From the NCBI RefSeq assembly GCF_001652265.1, contig NZ_LWBS01000120.1, positions 1-64,000 on the forward strand: 64,000 nucleotides of DNA, read 5' to 3'. This document shows positions 1-8,833 of the stretch, in pieces; position 1 is the first letter of the stretch; each line of letters begins with the position of its first letter. Source of the DNA: Rhizobium leguminosarum (GTDB lineage: Bacteria > Pseudomonadota > Alphaproteobacteria > Rhizobiales > Rhizobiaceae). Both the position numbers and the translations under genes were made by a program. The notes below the pieces were generated by a model. That model worked only from the letters and a program-made list of their open reading frames with translations, did not search any database and had not been told where the DNA came from.

Positions 1-1
1 G

Positions 2-1306
2 CTGTCGGAAAGCCAGGAGCGCATGCTCATGGTGCTGCAGCCGGAGAAGGAAGAGGAAGCCAAAGCGATCTTCGTCAAGTGGGGCCTCGATTTCGCAATC
101 GTCGGCAAGACGACCGACGACCTGCGCTTCCGCGTCGTGCACCAGGGCGAAGAAGTCGCCAACCTTCCAATCAAGGATCTCGGTGACCAGGCGCCGGAAT
201 ATGATCGCCCCTGGCGCGAATCCGGCAAGCATGCCCCCCTGCCCGCCAATCTCGTCGCCGCACCCGAAGATTACGGCCAGGCCCTGCTGCAACTCGTCGG
301 CTCCGCCAACCAGTCGAGCCGCCGCTGGGTCTATGAGCAATACGACACGCTGATCCAGGGCAATTCGCTGCAGCTTCCGGGCGGCGATGCCGGCGTGGTG
401 CGCGTTGACGGCCATCCCTCCAAGGCGCTCGCCTTCTCCTCCGACGTCACCCCGCGTTATGTCGAGGCAGACCCCTTCGAAGGCGGCAAGCAGGCGGTCG
501 CCGAATGCTGGCGCAATATCACCGCGACAGGCGCCGAACCGCTCGCCGCCACCGACAATCTGAACTTCGGCAATCCCGAAAAGCCCGAGATCATGGGCCA
601 GTTCGTCGAGGCGGTGAAGGGCATCGGCGAGGCCTGCCGCGCGCTGGATTTCCCGATCGTGTCAGGCAACGTGTCGCTCTACAACGAGACCAACGGCGTC
701 GCCATTCTGCCGACCCCGACGATCGCAGGCGTCGGCCTGCTGCCGGACTGGCGCAAGATGGCTCGCATCGGCACTGCCAACGACGGCGACAAGGTGATCA
801 TGATCGGCGTCGACGGCAGCCATCTCGGCCAGTCCGTCTATCTCCGCGACGTACTTTCCAGCCGCGAAGGTCCGGCACCGGAGGTGGATCTGTTTGCCGA
901 GCGCCGCAATGGCGATTTCGTTCGCTCCGTCATCCGCAACGGCCAGGCGACCGCTTGCCACGACATCTCCTCGGGCGGCCTTGCCGTGGCGCTCGCCGAA
1001 ATGGCGATGGCCTCGGGCAAAGGCCTGACGATCGATCTGAGCGAAGGCAAGGGTGCACCACATGCGCTGCTCTTCGGTGAGGATCAGGCGCGCTACGTCC
1101 TCACCTTGCCTGCCGATGTTGCCGATTTCGTCTGCGTCAATGCAGAAGGTGGCGGCGTTCCTTTCCGCCGTCTCGGCACGGTCGGAGGAACAGCGCTCGT
1201 CGTCGGCGATCTCATCTCGCTGCCGATTCAGCAATTGCGCGATGCCCATGAATCATGGTTCCCTGATTTCATGGAAGGCCGCGGCGAACTTGCCGCTGCG
1301 GAATGA
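2..1306 (+). CDS. purL: Phosphoribosylformylglycinamidine synthase subunit PurL, C-terminal part
   Basis: The open frame runs in from the left edge without a start (it reads LSESQER before the first Met at 23), so about 434 residues of a protein of roughly 740 are visible. PurL makes FGAM from FGAR, ATP and PurQ-derived ammonia in purine synthesis, in the cytoplasm. Recognisable PurL stretches are [16 protein letters not shown], the [11 protein letters not shown] loop, [14 protein letters not shown] and [15 protein letters not shown], which belong to the second AIR-synthase-like repeat. bolA follows after 19 bases, so co-transcription is likely. Seen: motifs and truncation by the window. Known: family function. 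Confidence 0.97.
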   Translation: MSESQERMLMVLQPEKEEEAKAIFVKWGLDFAIVGKTTDDLRFRVVHQGEEVANLPIKDLGDQAPEYDRPWRESGKHAPLPANLVAAPEDYGQALLQLVGSANQSSRRWVYEQYDTLIQGNSLQLPGGDAGVVRVDGHPSKALAFSSDVTPRYVEADPFEGGKQAVAECWRNITATGAEPLAATDNLNFGNPEKPEIMGQFVEAVKGIGEACRALDFPIVSGNVSLYNETNGVAILPTPTIAGVGLLPDWRKMARIGTANDGDKVIMIGVDGSHLGQSVYLRDVLSSREGPAPEVDLFAERRNGDFVRSVIRNGQATACHDISSGGLAVALAEMAMASGKGLTIDLSEGKGAPHALLFGEDQARYVLTLPADVADFVCVNAEGGGVPFRRLGTVGGTALVVGDLISLPIQQLRDAHESWFPDFMEGRGELAAAE

Positions 1307-1325
1307 TGTGCAAGGAGTAACGATC

Positions 1326-1559
1326 ATGGCCATGAAACCCGGCGATATCGAAGACATGATCAAGGCTGGGATTCCCGGTGCCAAAGTGACGATCCGCGAT
1401 CTGGCGGGCGACGGCGATCACTACGCCGCCGAAGTCGTCGCCGAAGCCTTTCGCGGCAAGAGCCGCGTGCAACAGCACCAGATGGTCTACGAGGCGCTGA
1501 AGGGCAATATGGGCGGCATATTGCATGCGCTGGCGCTGCAGACCTCGGCGCCGGAATAG
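1326..1559 (+). CDS. BolA family protein
   Basis: A 77-residue BolA-family protein. BolA proteins pair with monothiol CGFS glutaredoxins in iron-sulfur cluster trafficking and iron sensing. The start at 1326 is set by a good ribosome binding site (AAGGAG, about 1312) and by the family-typical N-terminus MAMKPGDIEDMIKAGIPGA; the same frame stays open upstream inside purL but that is shadow. The C-terminal half has the BolA signature HQMVYEALKGNMGGILHALAL, with the conserved His of the helix-turn-helix-like segment. A CGFS glutaredoxin gene lies 2.8 kb downstream. Followed by a terminator hairpin. Confidence 0.93.
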   Translation: MAMKPGDIEDMIKAGIPGAKVTIRDLAGDGDHYAAEVVAEAFRGKSRVQQHQMVYEALKGNMGGILHALALQTSAPE

Positions 1560-1582
1560 AGCCGATGCAATCCGGACGGACG

Positions 1583-1613
1583 ATGCCCGGCCCTCAGCCG
1601 GGCATTCTCTTTT
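1583..1613 (+). terminator. Rho-independent terminator after bolA
   Basis: ATGCCCGGC (1583-1591), loop CCTCA, GCCGGGCAT (1597-1605), then TCTCTTTT. A perfect 9-bp GC-rich stem with a T-rich tail, just after the bolA stop. It overlaps the last codons of the convergent gene on the minus strand. Confidence 0.85.
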
Positions 1614-2784
1614 CATCGGGATCGGCAAAGACCAAGGCCGGCATCGGTCCCGCGGTCATCAGCGTGAAATCAAACGACGCCTTTAGGTCCAGGCCAAGCA
1701 CATATTGCCGGTGGACGCGTAGCTGGTCCTTGCGGATCTTGCGGTAGTGTTCGCGCGTCAGCATCTGCTTGACGCGAATCAGGATCATCTTCGCCTGAGG
1801 CGCATCCCGATGGCCGGAGACGGCGACGACCGGCACCTTGTAAAAATTGATCGAATCCGTCAGGCACTGCACATCGAGCCAGGAAATGTCGGGACAGCGG
1901 GCGATCAGCCCGACGCGGGCGCGCAGCAGTGTCGCCGATGACATCAACGCACATTGCAGGATGGCGCTGCCGAGGGTGGCAAACACCACGCGCTTGCCTT
2001 TGAATATCTCCGGCTCCCTCTCCAGCAATAGGCCGATGACATGGGCGGCGACGCTCGATCCCATGCTGTGCGAGGAGATCACATATTCGTCCGCCTCTTC
2101 GTCAAGCGTCTTGCGTACGGCGGTGGCCCGATCCTCCAGCCAGCCGTTGAAATCGGCCCGGTCCATGCGGCCGAGCGCCACGGCCATTTTCCAATCGGCA
2201 AAGAGATGCAGCGTGTGGAAACGCTCGGAAAACGGCAGGAAGGCGAAGATGAAGAAACAGAGCGCCAGCGGCCCGCTCCACAGCATGTGCCATGGCGAAA
2301 AGCCGAGAGCATAGGGCAGGATGGCGATCTGCGCCGTCAGCGCGATCGCCAGTGCCGTCAGCACGAACGGGAAGAGGAAGAACAGGCCGAAGCGCCAGGC
2401 GTGGCGAAAATAGCCCCGCATCCCGCCTTCGAGCATGATCTCGGCGCAGCTTCGGAAGCCCGCCATGATCTGGCTCAGCGTGTTGCCGGCACGCAGTCTG
2501 CGCACCAGGGTATCGTGATCGACCATGTGGATCCGGCTCTTCGTCTGCCAGCCGGAGGAACCGGTTCCTTCCCCGGCCGCCGCTTTGTCGGCGCCCCGTT
2601 CGCCCGTCGTGACCAAGAAACTGAGGGGATCACTTCCCGCCTCCGGCGCACCCGTTTCAAGCGAATAGCCCCAGACGGCGGCACTCTGCCTAGCCGAACG
2701 CTCATAGCGCGCCCTGTGGGCAACGCCGTCAAGCGGCTCGAAGCCCGGGAAATGCAGGACGACCCGCTTCTCGATCAGTTTCAT
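1594..2784 (-). CDS. Membrane alpha/beta-hydrolase-like protein, function unknown
   Basis: About 396 residues from the start chosen at 2784 (MKLIEKRVVLHFPGFEPLD), preceded by GGAAGAG; the frame is open for 50 more codons upstream but that part looks non-coding. Two hydrophobic segments sit near residues 130-155 (FGLFFLFPFVLTALAIAL) and 165-185 (LALCFFIFAFLPF). Beyond them is EYVISSHSMGSSVAAHVIG, a serine-hydrolase nucleophile-elbow-like motif with S-H-S-M-G in place of G-x-S-x-G. The N-terminal VVLHFPGFEPLD also looks like the first strand of an alpha/beta hydrolase. Inference: membrane-anchored hydrolase; substrate unknown. It converges on bolA. Confidence 0.7.
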   Translation of the reverse strand: MKLIEKRVVLHFPGFEPLDGVAHRARYERSARQSAAVWGYSLETGAPEAGSDPLSFLVTTGERGADKAAAGEGTGSSGWQTKSRIHMVDHDTLVRRLRAGNTLSQIMAGFRSCAEIMLEGGMRGYFRHAWRFGLFFLFPFVLTALAIALTAQIAILPYALGFSPWHMLWSGPLALCFFIFAFLPFSERFHTLHLFADWKMAVALGRMDRADFNGWLEDRATAVRKTLDEEADEYVISSHSMGSSVAAHVIGLLLEREPEIFKGKRVVFATLGSAILQCALMSSATLLRARVGLIARCPDISWLDVQCLTDSINFYKVPVVAVSGHRDAPQAKMILIRVKQMLTREHYRKIRKDQLRVHRQYVLGLDLKASFDFTLMTAGPMPALVFADPDEKRMPG

Positions 2785-2949
2785 TCCGCTCTTCCGGCCG
2801 GGCAAATGGCCGGCATGTTGCTGCGATCCGGCTGCTGTGCCGCTGATATCGGCAAAAAAGCAGCTATGGTGTCGAAGCCGTCTTGCTAACCGAACTCTTC
2901 CGGAATTCAATAGCATCCATGTCGTTTCCATCACGAACGGAGGGGTTTT

Positions 2950-3180
2950 GTGGCCGACCTAGTCAAAGAATTGATATCAGGCGTCGTCGACACCGTGCTG
3001 AAGGAGATCCTGAAGAAAACCACCGGCCGCGTCACGACGAAGCGCAGGAGGCGTAAGACACGCCCCGCCGCGACGACGACAGTCGCGCGCAAGGCGACCT
3101 CGGCCAAACCCAAGCCTCCCCGCAAACAAGTCAGCAAGCGCCGCACCGCCGCCGGCCGCAGCCGTCAACGCCGCAGTTGA
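2950..3180 (+). CDS. Small basic protein of unknown function
   Basis: 76 residues from a GTG start, preceded at good spacing by CGGAGG (2938-2943). Residues 1-27 are an amphipathic, hydrophobic-rich helix-like stretch (MADLVKELISGVVDTVLKEI); the rest is extremely Lys/Arg-rich (KRRRRK, RKQVSKRR) with Ala, Thr and Pro, resembling histone-H1-like or nucleic-acid-binding tails. No family is recognised. The strong ribosome binding site and the divergent position next to the hydrolase gene support it being real. Nucleic-acid binding is only an inference from charge. Confidence 0.62.
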   Translation: MADLVKELISGVVDTVLKEILKKTTGRVTTKRRRRKTRPAATTTVARKATSAKPKPPRKQVSKRRTAAGRSRQRRS

Positions 3181-3359
3181 GGTACAATGAAAATGTGAGC
3201 AGTTTCGGACGAATTATGCTCCGGTAAAGTGCCGTCAAGCTCACGTTCTGCATCGACCTTCCGAACTTCGCCAATACCCCCGGCTCAAGATGCTGCGGCA
3301 ACGCAAAAGCCGGCGCTTCGCCTATGCCAACTCCACAACGTCATTGAGGGCCCGAACCG

Positions 3360-4181
3360 ATGAAGCGCATTGTGAAAATCATTCTCGCGGCCGTCGTCGC
3401 GATCTGTCTCATCGCCGTTGCCGGCGTATACGCCCTATTGGAGATGCGTCTCTCCAGGACCTATGACGTCGCAGCGGCGGATTTCACCGTCAAGACGACG
3501 CTGTCTGCGGAAGAAGCCGAACGCCGCGCCCGCACGCTGATGTGCGGCGGCTGTCATCACGATGCCGGCAACGTGCTCATCGACGAGCCGGGCGTCGGCC
3601 GCATCGTCGCGCCGAACCTGACCCGCTTCGTGCCCATGTACAGCGATGCTGAACTCGTGCGCCTCATCCGCCACGGCATCAAGAAAGACGGCACCGGTGT
3701 CTTCATCATGCCGGCAAGCAACTTCGCCAATATCACCGATGACGACATGGCGGCGATCATTGCCTGGCTGCGCAGTCTGAAGCAGCTTCCCGACGCGGTG
3801 GTGGGAACGACGCAATGGGGACCGCTCGGGCGAATCGGCCTGGCGCTCGACAAAATCCCCTTCGAAGCCGATCTGGTGCCCGCCGTCATCGCCCCTGCCG
3901 CCACGCGTCCGGCCGATATCGGCGAATATGCCTTCAGGACCGACTGCAGCCATTGCCACAATCTCGATACGGCAAAGCAGTCGGAAGCCTTCCTGGCGCC
4001 GGCGCTTAAGCCCCTGGCGCAATCCTATTCGGCTGCCGATTTCAAGACGCTGCTGCGCACCGGCAAGGGTGTCGGCGGCCGCGATCTCGGCGTGATGACG
4101 CAGGTTTCACAATGGGATTTCAGCCACTTCACCGAGGCTGACATCGAGCAGATTCAGATCTATCTCGCCCACCGACCGTAA
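3360..4181 (+). CDS. Diheme c-type cytochrome
   Basis: 273 residues with an N-terminal membrane anchor or signal (residues about 5-27, IVKIILAAVVAICLIAVAG) and two CxxCH heme sites, CGGCH near residue 61 and CSHCH near residue 197. The layout of two cytochrome-c domains after one membrane helix resembles the cytochrome subunits of membrane-bound dehydrogenases, so it probably carries electrons in the periplasm. A Met ligand candidate in domain 1 is FIMPASNF. No dehydrogenase gene lies beside it, so its partner is unknown. It stands alone between the small basic protein and grxD. Confidence 0.9.
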   Translation: MKRIVKIILAAVVAICLIAVAGVYALLEMRLSRTYDVAAADFTVKTTLSAEEAERRARTLMCGGCHHDAGNVLIDEPGVGRIVAPNLTRFVPMYSDAELVRLIRHGIKKDGTGVFIMPASNFANITDDDMAAIIAWLRSLKQLPDAVVGTTQWGPLGRIGLALDKIPFEADLVPAVIAPAATRPADIGEYAFRTDCSHCHNLDTAKQSEAFLAPALKPLAQSYSAADFKTLLRTGKGVGGRDLGVMTQVSQWDFSHFTEADIEQIQIYLAHRP

Positions 4182-4326
4182 CGCGACGGCAACAACCCGG
4201 CAACGGCCTGCCCGAATTGGTCTTTTTTTGGTTCGGGCGGCTGGAATTCCCGCTGTCGCATGCTATCTAAAGGCAACGATTGAAACGGTGGGCCTTTAAC
4301 CCGCCTGTTGAAAAGGATTAGGTCCC

Positions 4327-4662
4327 ATGAGCGGTATTCACGAATTCATCGACAACGAAATCAAGAGCAACGACGTCGTCCTCTTCATGAAGGGCACGCC
4401 GCAGTTTCCGCAGTGCGGTTTCTCCGGCCAGGTCGTACAGATTCTCGATTACATCGGCGTCGACTACAAGAGCGTCAACGTGCTCGCCGATTCGGAAATC
4501 CGCCAGGGCATCAAGGAATACTCCAGCTGGCCGACAATCCCGCAGCTTTACATAAAGGGCGAGTTCGTCGGCGGCTGCGACATCGTCCGGGAAATGTTCC
4601 AGGCTGGTGAACTGCAGCAGCACCTCCAGGAAAACGGCATCGCGGTGCGCGCCGCCTCCTGA
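4327..4662 (+). CDS. grxD: Monothiol glutaredoxin, Grx4/GrxD family
   Basis: 111 residues, the usual length for the family. The active site PQCGFSG (Cys30) is the CGFS type that binds a [2Fe-2S] cluster with glutathione and passes it to acceptors, often together with Bol[21 protein letters not shown] is the cis-Pro and glutathione-binding region. Start preceded by AAAAGGATTAGG. The next gene, a transporter, is separated by a terminator, so grxD is probably its own transcription unit. The bolA gene sits 2.8 kb upstream on the same strand. Confidence 0.96.
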   Translation: MSGIHEFIDNEIKSNDVVLFMKGTPQFPQCGFSGQVVQILDYIGVDYKSVNVLADSEIRQGIKEYSSWPTIPQLYIKGEFVGGCDIVREMFQAGELQQHLQENGIAVRAAS

Positions 4663-4668
4663 CCGGTC

Positions 4669-4688
4669 ACCGGGCGTCCGCCCGGTTT
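4669..4688 (+). terminator. Terminator-like hairpin after grxD
   Basis: ACCGGGCG (4669-4676) and CGCCCGGT (4679-4686) form a perfect 8-bp GC-rich stem seven bases past the grxD stop, followed by only a short TTT. The tail is weak, so termination may be partial. Confidence 0.6.
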
Positions 4689-4757
4689 CCAAATCTGTAT
4701 CTTGAGTCCGAGGCGCTGCGGCAAGCAGCGCCTTAGCCTGTTTATGGGAATTTCATT

Positions 4758-6005
4758 GTGACAGATTCATCACAAGCCGTGTCCGCGGGCCGCCTGCCCA
4801 TGGGCAAGCGAGAATTTATCGCGCTCGCCGCCTTCCTGATGGCCGTCAACTCTCTGGCGATCGACATCATGCTGCCAGCCTTGCAGCAGATCGGCGCCAG
4901 CCTCGGCGTCGAGAGCGAAAATCACCGGCAATTCGTCGTCTCCACCTATCTGCTCGGCTTCGGCTGTGCCCAGCTGTTCTACGGGCCGCTCTCTGACCGT
5001 TTCGGTCGCCGCACGCCGCTTTTGATCGGTCTCGTCATCTATATCCTGTCCGCCATCAGTATCGTCTTCGTGCCGTCCTTTGCAGGGTTGCTCGCCCTGC
5101 GCTTCGTGCAGGGCGTCGGTTCGGCCGCAACCCGCGTCATCACCGTCTCCATCGTTCGCGATATCTATGGCGGCCGGCAGATGGCCGAAGTCATGTCGCT
5201 GATCATGATGGTCTTCATGATCGTACCGGTCATTGCGCCCGGCACCGGCCAGATCGTCATGTTCTTCGGCAACTGGCACCTGATCTTCCTCTTCATCGCC
5301 ACCATGGCGACTGGTATTGCCGTCTGGGCCTATCTCCGCCTGCCGGAAACATTGCATCCCGCCAATGTCCGTCCCTTCACCGCCCGCTCCATCTTCGGCG
5401 CCTTCAAGCTGGTGCTGACCAATCGCGTCGCGCTCTGCTACACCATCGCCAGCACCTTCATCTTTGGCGCGCTGTTCGGCTTCATCAATTCGGCCCAGCA
5501 GGTCTATGTCGGCATTTACGATCTAGGCGTCTATTTCCCCTTCGCCTTCGCCGGCGTGGCGATCTTCATGTCGCTGTCGTCCTTCTTCAATTCGCGCTTT
5601 GTCGGCAAGCTCGGCATGCGCCGCCTGTCGCACGGCTCGCTGCTCGGCTTCATCGCCATCAACGCCATCTGGCTGATCGTCCAGATGGCCAGCACCGAGC
5701 CGATGCCCTTCGCTCTGTTCATCTCCTTCTTCGGCCTTGCCATGTTCCAGTTCGGCTGGATCGGCTCAAACTTCAATTCGCTCGCCATGGAGCCGCTCGG
5801 CCATGTCGCCGGCACCGCCTCCTCTGTCCTCGGCTTCATGAGCACGGTCGGCGGCGCCCTCATCGGCGCCGGCATCGGCCAGGCCTTCGACGGCACCGCG
5901 CTGCCGATGGTCGCGGGTTATTTCTTTGTGTCGATCATTGGCCTTGTCTTTGTGCTGATCGCCGAGAAGGGCCGCCTCTTCCAACAGCAGAACCCGGCCG
6001 TCTGA
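4758..6005 (+). CDS. MFS transporter, Bcr/CflA drug-efflux type
   Basis: 415 residues with twelve hydrophobic segments in the DHA1 (Bcr/CflA) pattern. It shows the loop 2-3 signature GPLSDRFGRRTPLL, the motif AIDIMLPALQQIG in helix 1 and the motif C region MMVFMIVPVIAPGTGQ. Family members export drugs or small metabolites by proton antiport through the inner membrane. The start is a GTG at 4758; an ATG at 4800 (MGKREFIALA) is an alternative. The next gene encodes a paralogue with the same landmarks 36 bp downstream, so the two probably form a duplicated operon. Substrate unknown. Confidence 0.92.
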   Translation: MTDSSQAVSAGRLPMGKREFIALAAFLMAVNSLAIDIMLPALQQIGASLGVESENHRQFVVSTYLLGFGCAQLFYGPLSDRFGRRTPLLIGLVIYILSAISIVFVPSFAGLLALRFVQGVGSAATRVITVSIVRDIYGGRQMAEVMSLIMMVFMIVPVIAPGTGQIVMFFGNWHLIFLFIATMATGIAVWAYLRLPETLHPANVRPFTARSIFGAFKLVLTNRVALCYTIASTFIFGALFGFINSAQQVYVGIYDLGVYFPFAFAGVAIFMSLSSFFNSRFVGKLGMRRLSHGSLLGFIAINAIWLIVQMASTEPMPFALFISFFGLAMFQFGWIGSNFNSLAMEPLGHVAGTASSVLGFMSTVGGALIGAGIGQAFDGTALPMVAGYFFVSIIGLVFVLIAEKGRLFQQQNPAV

Positions 6006-6041
6006 ACGGCCGGTCTCCCTCGCATCCGGGATCTCAATAAC

Positions 6042-7322
6042 ATGACGCCGCCGCATAAACCGCACCAGGAAAACCAGGGCTCCCGCCGCATCGGCATGGG
6101 CTTTGCCGAATTCGTCGTCACCATCGCCATCATGACCGCCAGCGTCGCCATGGCAATCGACAGCATGCTGCCGGCTTTGCCCAATATCGGCCATTCTCTC
6201 GGCGTCACCAATACCAACGACGCGCAGCTGATCATCGGCGTGTTCTTCTTGGGATTCGGCGTCTCGCAGATCTTCTTCGGCAGCCTTTCGGATACCTTCG
6301 GCCGCCGCAACATCCTGCTCGGCGGCCTCGCCTGCTATGTTGTCGGCATGTTTGCCGCCGCAGCGACCGGCAGCTTTGAAATGCTGCTCGTCATGCGCTT
6401 CGTTCAGGGTGTGGGCGGTGCTGCTGTGCGCATAACGACCATGGCCATGGTACGCGACTGCTTCGGTGGCCGCGAAATGGCCCGTGTCATGTCCTATGTG
6501 ATGATCGTCTTCATGATCGTGCCGATCGTTGCCCCCTCCGTCGGCCAACTCATTATCCTTTATGCCAACTGGCACTGGATCTTCATCCTGCTCGGCATCA
6601 TCGCCACCATCCTGTTCGTCTGGGCTCTCCTGCGGCTGAAGGAATCGCTGCCGCCGGAAGAACGGCTGCCGCTGTCGGTCGGCTCTGTCGTCGATGGCTT
6701 CAAGACCGTGCTCACAAACCGCATCACCTGCGGCTATATGATCGGCCTCACCATGTTTACCGGCGTCATCAGCGCTTATGTGATCTCGGTGCAGCAGGTG
6801 TTCGGCGAGGTCTATGGCCTTGGCGACTGGCTGCCGATCGCCTTTGCGGCCACCGCCGGCGGCATCGCCGTCGCCAATTTCGCCAACGGCTTCTTCGTGC
6901 GCAAATTCGGCATGCGCCGCATCTCGCACACCGCCCTGCTGATTTTCACGGTGCTGTCGGCTATCGGCTTTTTCCATTCGCTGGCCGGCAAACCGGATTT
7001 CGCCATCGCCTACGGCATCTTCACCATCGTGCTGATGATGTTTGCCGTGATCGCCACCAATTTCACCGCCATCAGCCTCGAGCCGATGGGCAATCTCGCC
7101 GGTACGGCGACCGCCATCACCGGCTTCGTCTCGACGACGGCCGGCGCTATTCTCGGTGGCCTGGTCGGCCAGATGTTCAACGGCACAGTGCAGCCGCTCT
7201 TCGGCGGCTTCGCGTTTTTCGGCGCGGTGACGATCGCAGCCACCCTCTGGGCGGAAAATGGCAAGCTGTTCACCCACCCCGGCGACAGTCCACAACTCGA
7301 TCCGGGTGCTGCCCATTTCTGA
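6042..7322 (+). CDS. MFS transporter, Bcr/CflA drug-efflux type (tandem paralogue)
   Basis: 426 residues, twelve membrane segments, and the same landmarks as the preceding transporter: AIDSMLPALPNIGHSLGV in helix 1, GSLSDTFGRRNILLGG in loop 2-3, and MIVFMIVPIVAPSVGQ in helix 5. Similarity extends along the whole chain, so this is a tandem duplicate that has diverged. The 36-bp spacing and shared strand suggest one transcript. It may export a different substrate or form part of the same efflux response. The C-terminus (HPGDSPQLDPGAAHF) lies at the boundary with a less GC-rich islet. Confidence 0.92.
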   Translation: MTPPHKPHQENQGSRRIGMGFAEFVVTIAIMTASVAMAIDSMLPALPNIGHSLGVTNTNDAQLIIGVFFLGFGVSQIFFGSLSDTFGRRNILLGGLACYVVGMFAAAATGSFEMLLVMRFVQGVGGAAVRITTMAMVRDCFGGREMARVMSYVMIVFMIVPIVAPSVGQLIILYANWHWIFILLGIIATILFVWALLRLKESLPPEERLPLSVGSVVDGFKTVLTNRITCGYMIGLTMFTGVISAYVISVQQVFGEVYGLGDWLPIAFAATAGGIAVANFANGFFVRKFGMRRISHTALLIFTVLSAIGFFHSLAGKPDFAIAYGIFTIVLMMFAVIATNFTAISLEPMGNLAGTATAITGFVSTTAGAILGGLVGQMFNGTVQPLFGGFAFFGAVTIAATLWAENGKLFTHPGDSPQLDPGAAHF

Positions 7323-7422
7323 AATGGGAAATCTGTCTGACCGGCTGGTCTCCGGCGGCATTGCATTAAGTGGCACTCTGCCGTTTCTGAATCTGGAAGC
7401 CCCTGGACGAAGGAGCCTGATT

Positions 7423-8262
7423 TTGGATGCAGAATATCAACGTCTCCCTCCGCCATTGCAGGGCGAGATAATTCAAGTCAAACCGGATGCCAGCACAGGC
7501 ATGGTGGTGCTCGGCGGCTCCAGTGGCCGGGTCGATGTGGCCCGCGCCAGGTTGTTTGCGAGCCAGGGGGCAACGGTCATAGCGCTTCGCTGGTTCGGCG
7601 GCGAAGGCCAGGTGCCAGGCATTTGCGAGGTGCCGCTGGAAACCTTTTTCGCTGCCACTGATTACTTGATCGAACTCGGTTGTAAACGCATCGTCCTGGT
7701 GGGTACATCGAAAGGCGCCGAAGCTGCGCTGCTCACAGCGGTATACGATCCGCGCATCAGCGCGGTTGTGGCAATAAGCCCTTCTTCAGTCGTCTGGGGA
7801 AATATTGGTCCCGGGCTTGATGGCATCAGCTGGCCCGAGCGCTCGTCGTGGACATTGCGAGGTACACCGCTTCCTTTTGTTTCGTCAGACCCAGAATGGG
7901 TGCGGGAATACAGAGACGGGTTGGTCGCCTATAGGGATCTGTTCGAAAGATGTCTCGATATGCACGAATCTGAGATCGACGCAGCGGCTATCCCTTTGGA
8001 GAAAACGAATGCCGAAATTCTGCTCGTAGCGGGATGCGATGACGCGCTCTGGCCATCAGACAAATTTGCCGCATCAATTGATCGGCGGCGCACAGCTTGG
8101 GGCTTACAGACCCAGCTTGTGTTGGGAGAAGAGGCCGGCCATCGCATTCTGCTCCCGAGCGAAACCACTTCCCGATCATCGCTGGACGCTCACGGTGGAA
8201 GTGACGAAGCCGACGCCGAATTGGGACGACTCGCGTGGCGATATATTCTCGACATGCTATAG
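7423..8262 (+). CDS. Alpha/beta hydrolase with BAAT-type C-terminal domain
   Basis: The core matches the C-terminal domain of bile-acid-CoA:amino-acid acyltransferase / acyl-CoA thioesterase proteins. The nucleophile elbow is VGTSKGAEAALL (Ser96), with an acid candidate in AGCDDALWPS and a His in EAGHRILLP, so a complete Ser/Asp/His triad is plausible. I chose a TTG start at 7423 because AGGAG lies 7 bases upstream and a conserved-looking chain (279 residues) follows; an in-frame ATG at 7324, directly after the transporter stop, is the alternative. Codon use is less GC-biased than in neighbours, suggesting acquisition. Acyl substrate unknown. Confidence 0.8.
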   Translation: MDAEYQRLPPPLQGEIIQVKPDASTGMVVLGGSSGRVDVARARLFASQGATVIALRWFGGEGQVPGICEVPLETFFAATDYLIELGCKRIVLVGTSKGAEAALLTAVYDPRISAVVAISPSSVVWGNIGPGLDGISWPERSSWTLRGTPLPFVSSDPEWVREYRDGLVAYRDLFERCLDMHESEIDAAAIPLEKTNAEILLVAGCDDALWPSDKFAASIDRRRTAWGLQTQLVLGEEAGHRILLPSETTSRSSLDAHGGSDEADAELGRLAWRYILDML

Positions 8263-8336
8263 CGTGAGCGCTGCAGTCGTTCGATCGAAGGCTCAACTCA
8301 TCGGATTGGTGAGGCAGTGCGCGAAAGGCATCCTCG

Positions 8337-8810
8337 ATGGACGACCGAATTCTGATCAGGCCCTACGCTCCAAGCGACGTGGACACGACGATTGAAATTT
8401 TTCTGCGCGCCATTCGAGAGGTCTCATCGAAAGATTACTCACCCGCTGAAATACAGGCTTGGGCAAAAGTGGAAGATCGCGAACTATGGGCAGAGCGAAG
8501 GATAAGCAGGCCTGCGTGGATCGCAGAATTTGACGGAGCGCCTGTCGGGTTTTCCGACCTGACTGGCGACGGGTGCCTGGACATGATGTTTGTGCACCCC
8601 GAATTTCAAGGGGTCGGAATCGCAAGTCGGCTATTGAGCCGGGTCGAGGACGAAGCTCTGAAACTGGGTTTTAGCCGAATTTATACCGAAGCCAGCCGAA
8701 CCGCTCGACCGTTTTTTGAGCGCAAAGGCTTCCGCGTCATAACGAAGCAAATCGTCGAGAAACGTGGGCAAGGCCTGGAAAACTTTCTCATGGAAAAGCT
8801 CTACCAGTAA
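8337..8810 (+). CDS. GNAT family N-acetyltransferase
   Basis: 157 residues with the GNAT fold order: LIRPYAPSD at the start, WIAEFDGAPVGFSDL for strands 2-4, and the acetyl-CoA-binding motif MFVHPEFQGVGIASRLLSRV (Q-x-x-G-x-G/A), then ARPFFERKGF near the C-terminus. The acceptor is unknown; the length and pattern fit small-molecule or protein acetyltransferases of the YafP/ElaA sort. It lies 74 bp after the BAAT-type hydrolase and shares its lower-GC codon style (for example ATT/GAA/AAA-rich opening), so the two look like one accessory islet. Confidence 0.88.
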   Translation: MDDRILIRPYAPSDVDTTIEIFLRAIREVSSKDYSPAEIQAWAKVEDRELWAERRISRPAWIAEFDGAPVGFSDLTGDGCLDMMFVHPEFQGVGIASRLLSRVEDEALKLGFSRIYTEASRTARPFFERKGFRVITKQIVEKRGQGLENFLMEKLYQ

Positions 8811-8833
8811 CATGCGGCAGGTCGGGCGGTTGT

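Noticed and set aside
4210..4238. Hairpin GCCCGAA/TTCGGGC between the cytochrome and grxD as a terminator
   Set aside because: The T run is inside the loop rather than after the stem, so it does not have the form of a terminator.
5766..7376. A 536-codon frame antisense to the second MFS gene
   Set aside because: It is His/Asp/Glu/Gly-rich shadow of a transporter; the plus strand shows twelve clear membrane segments.
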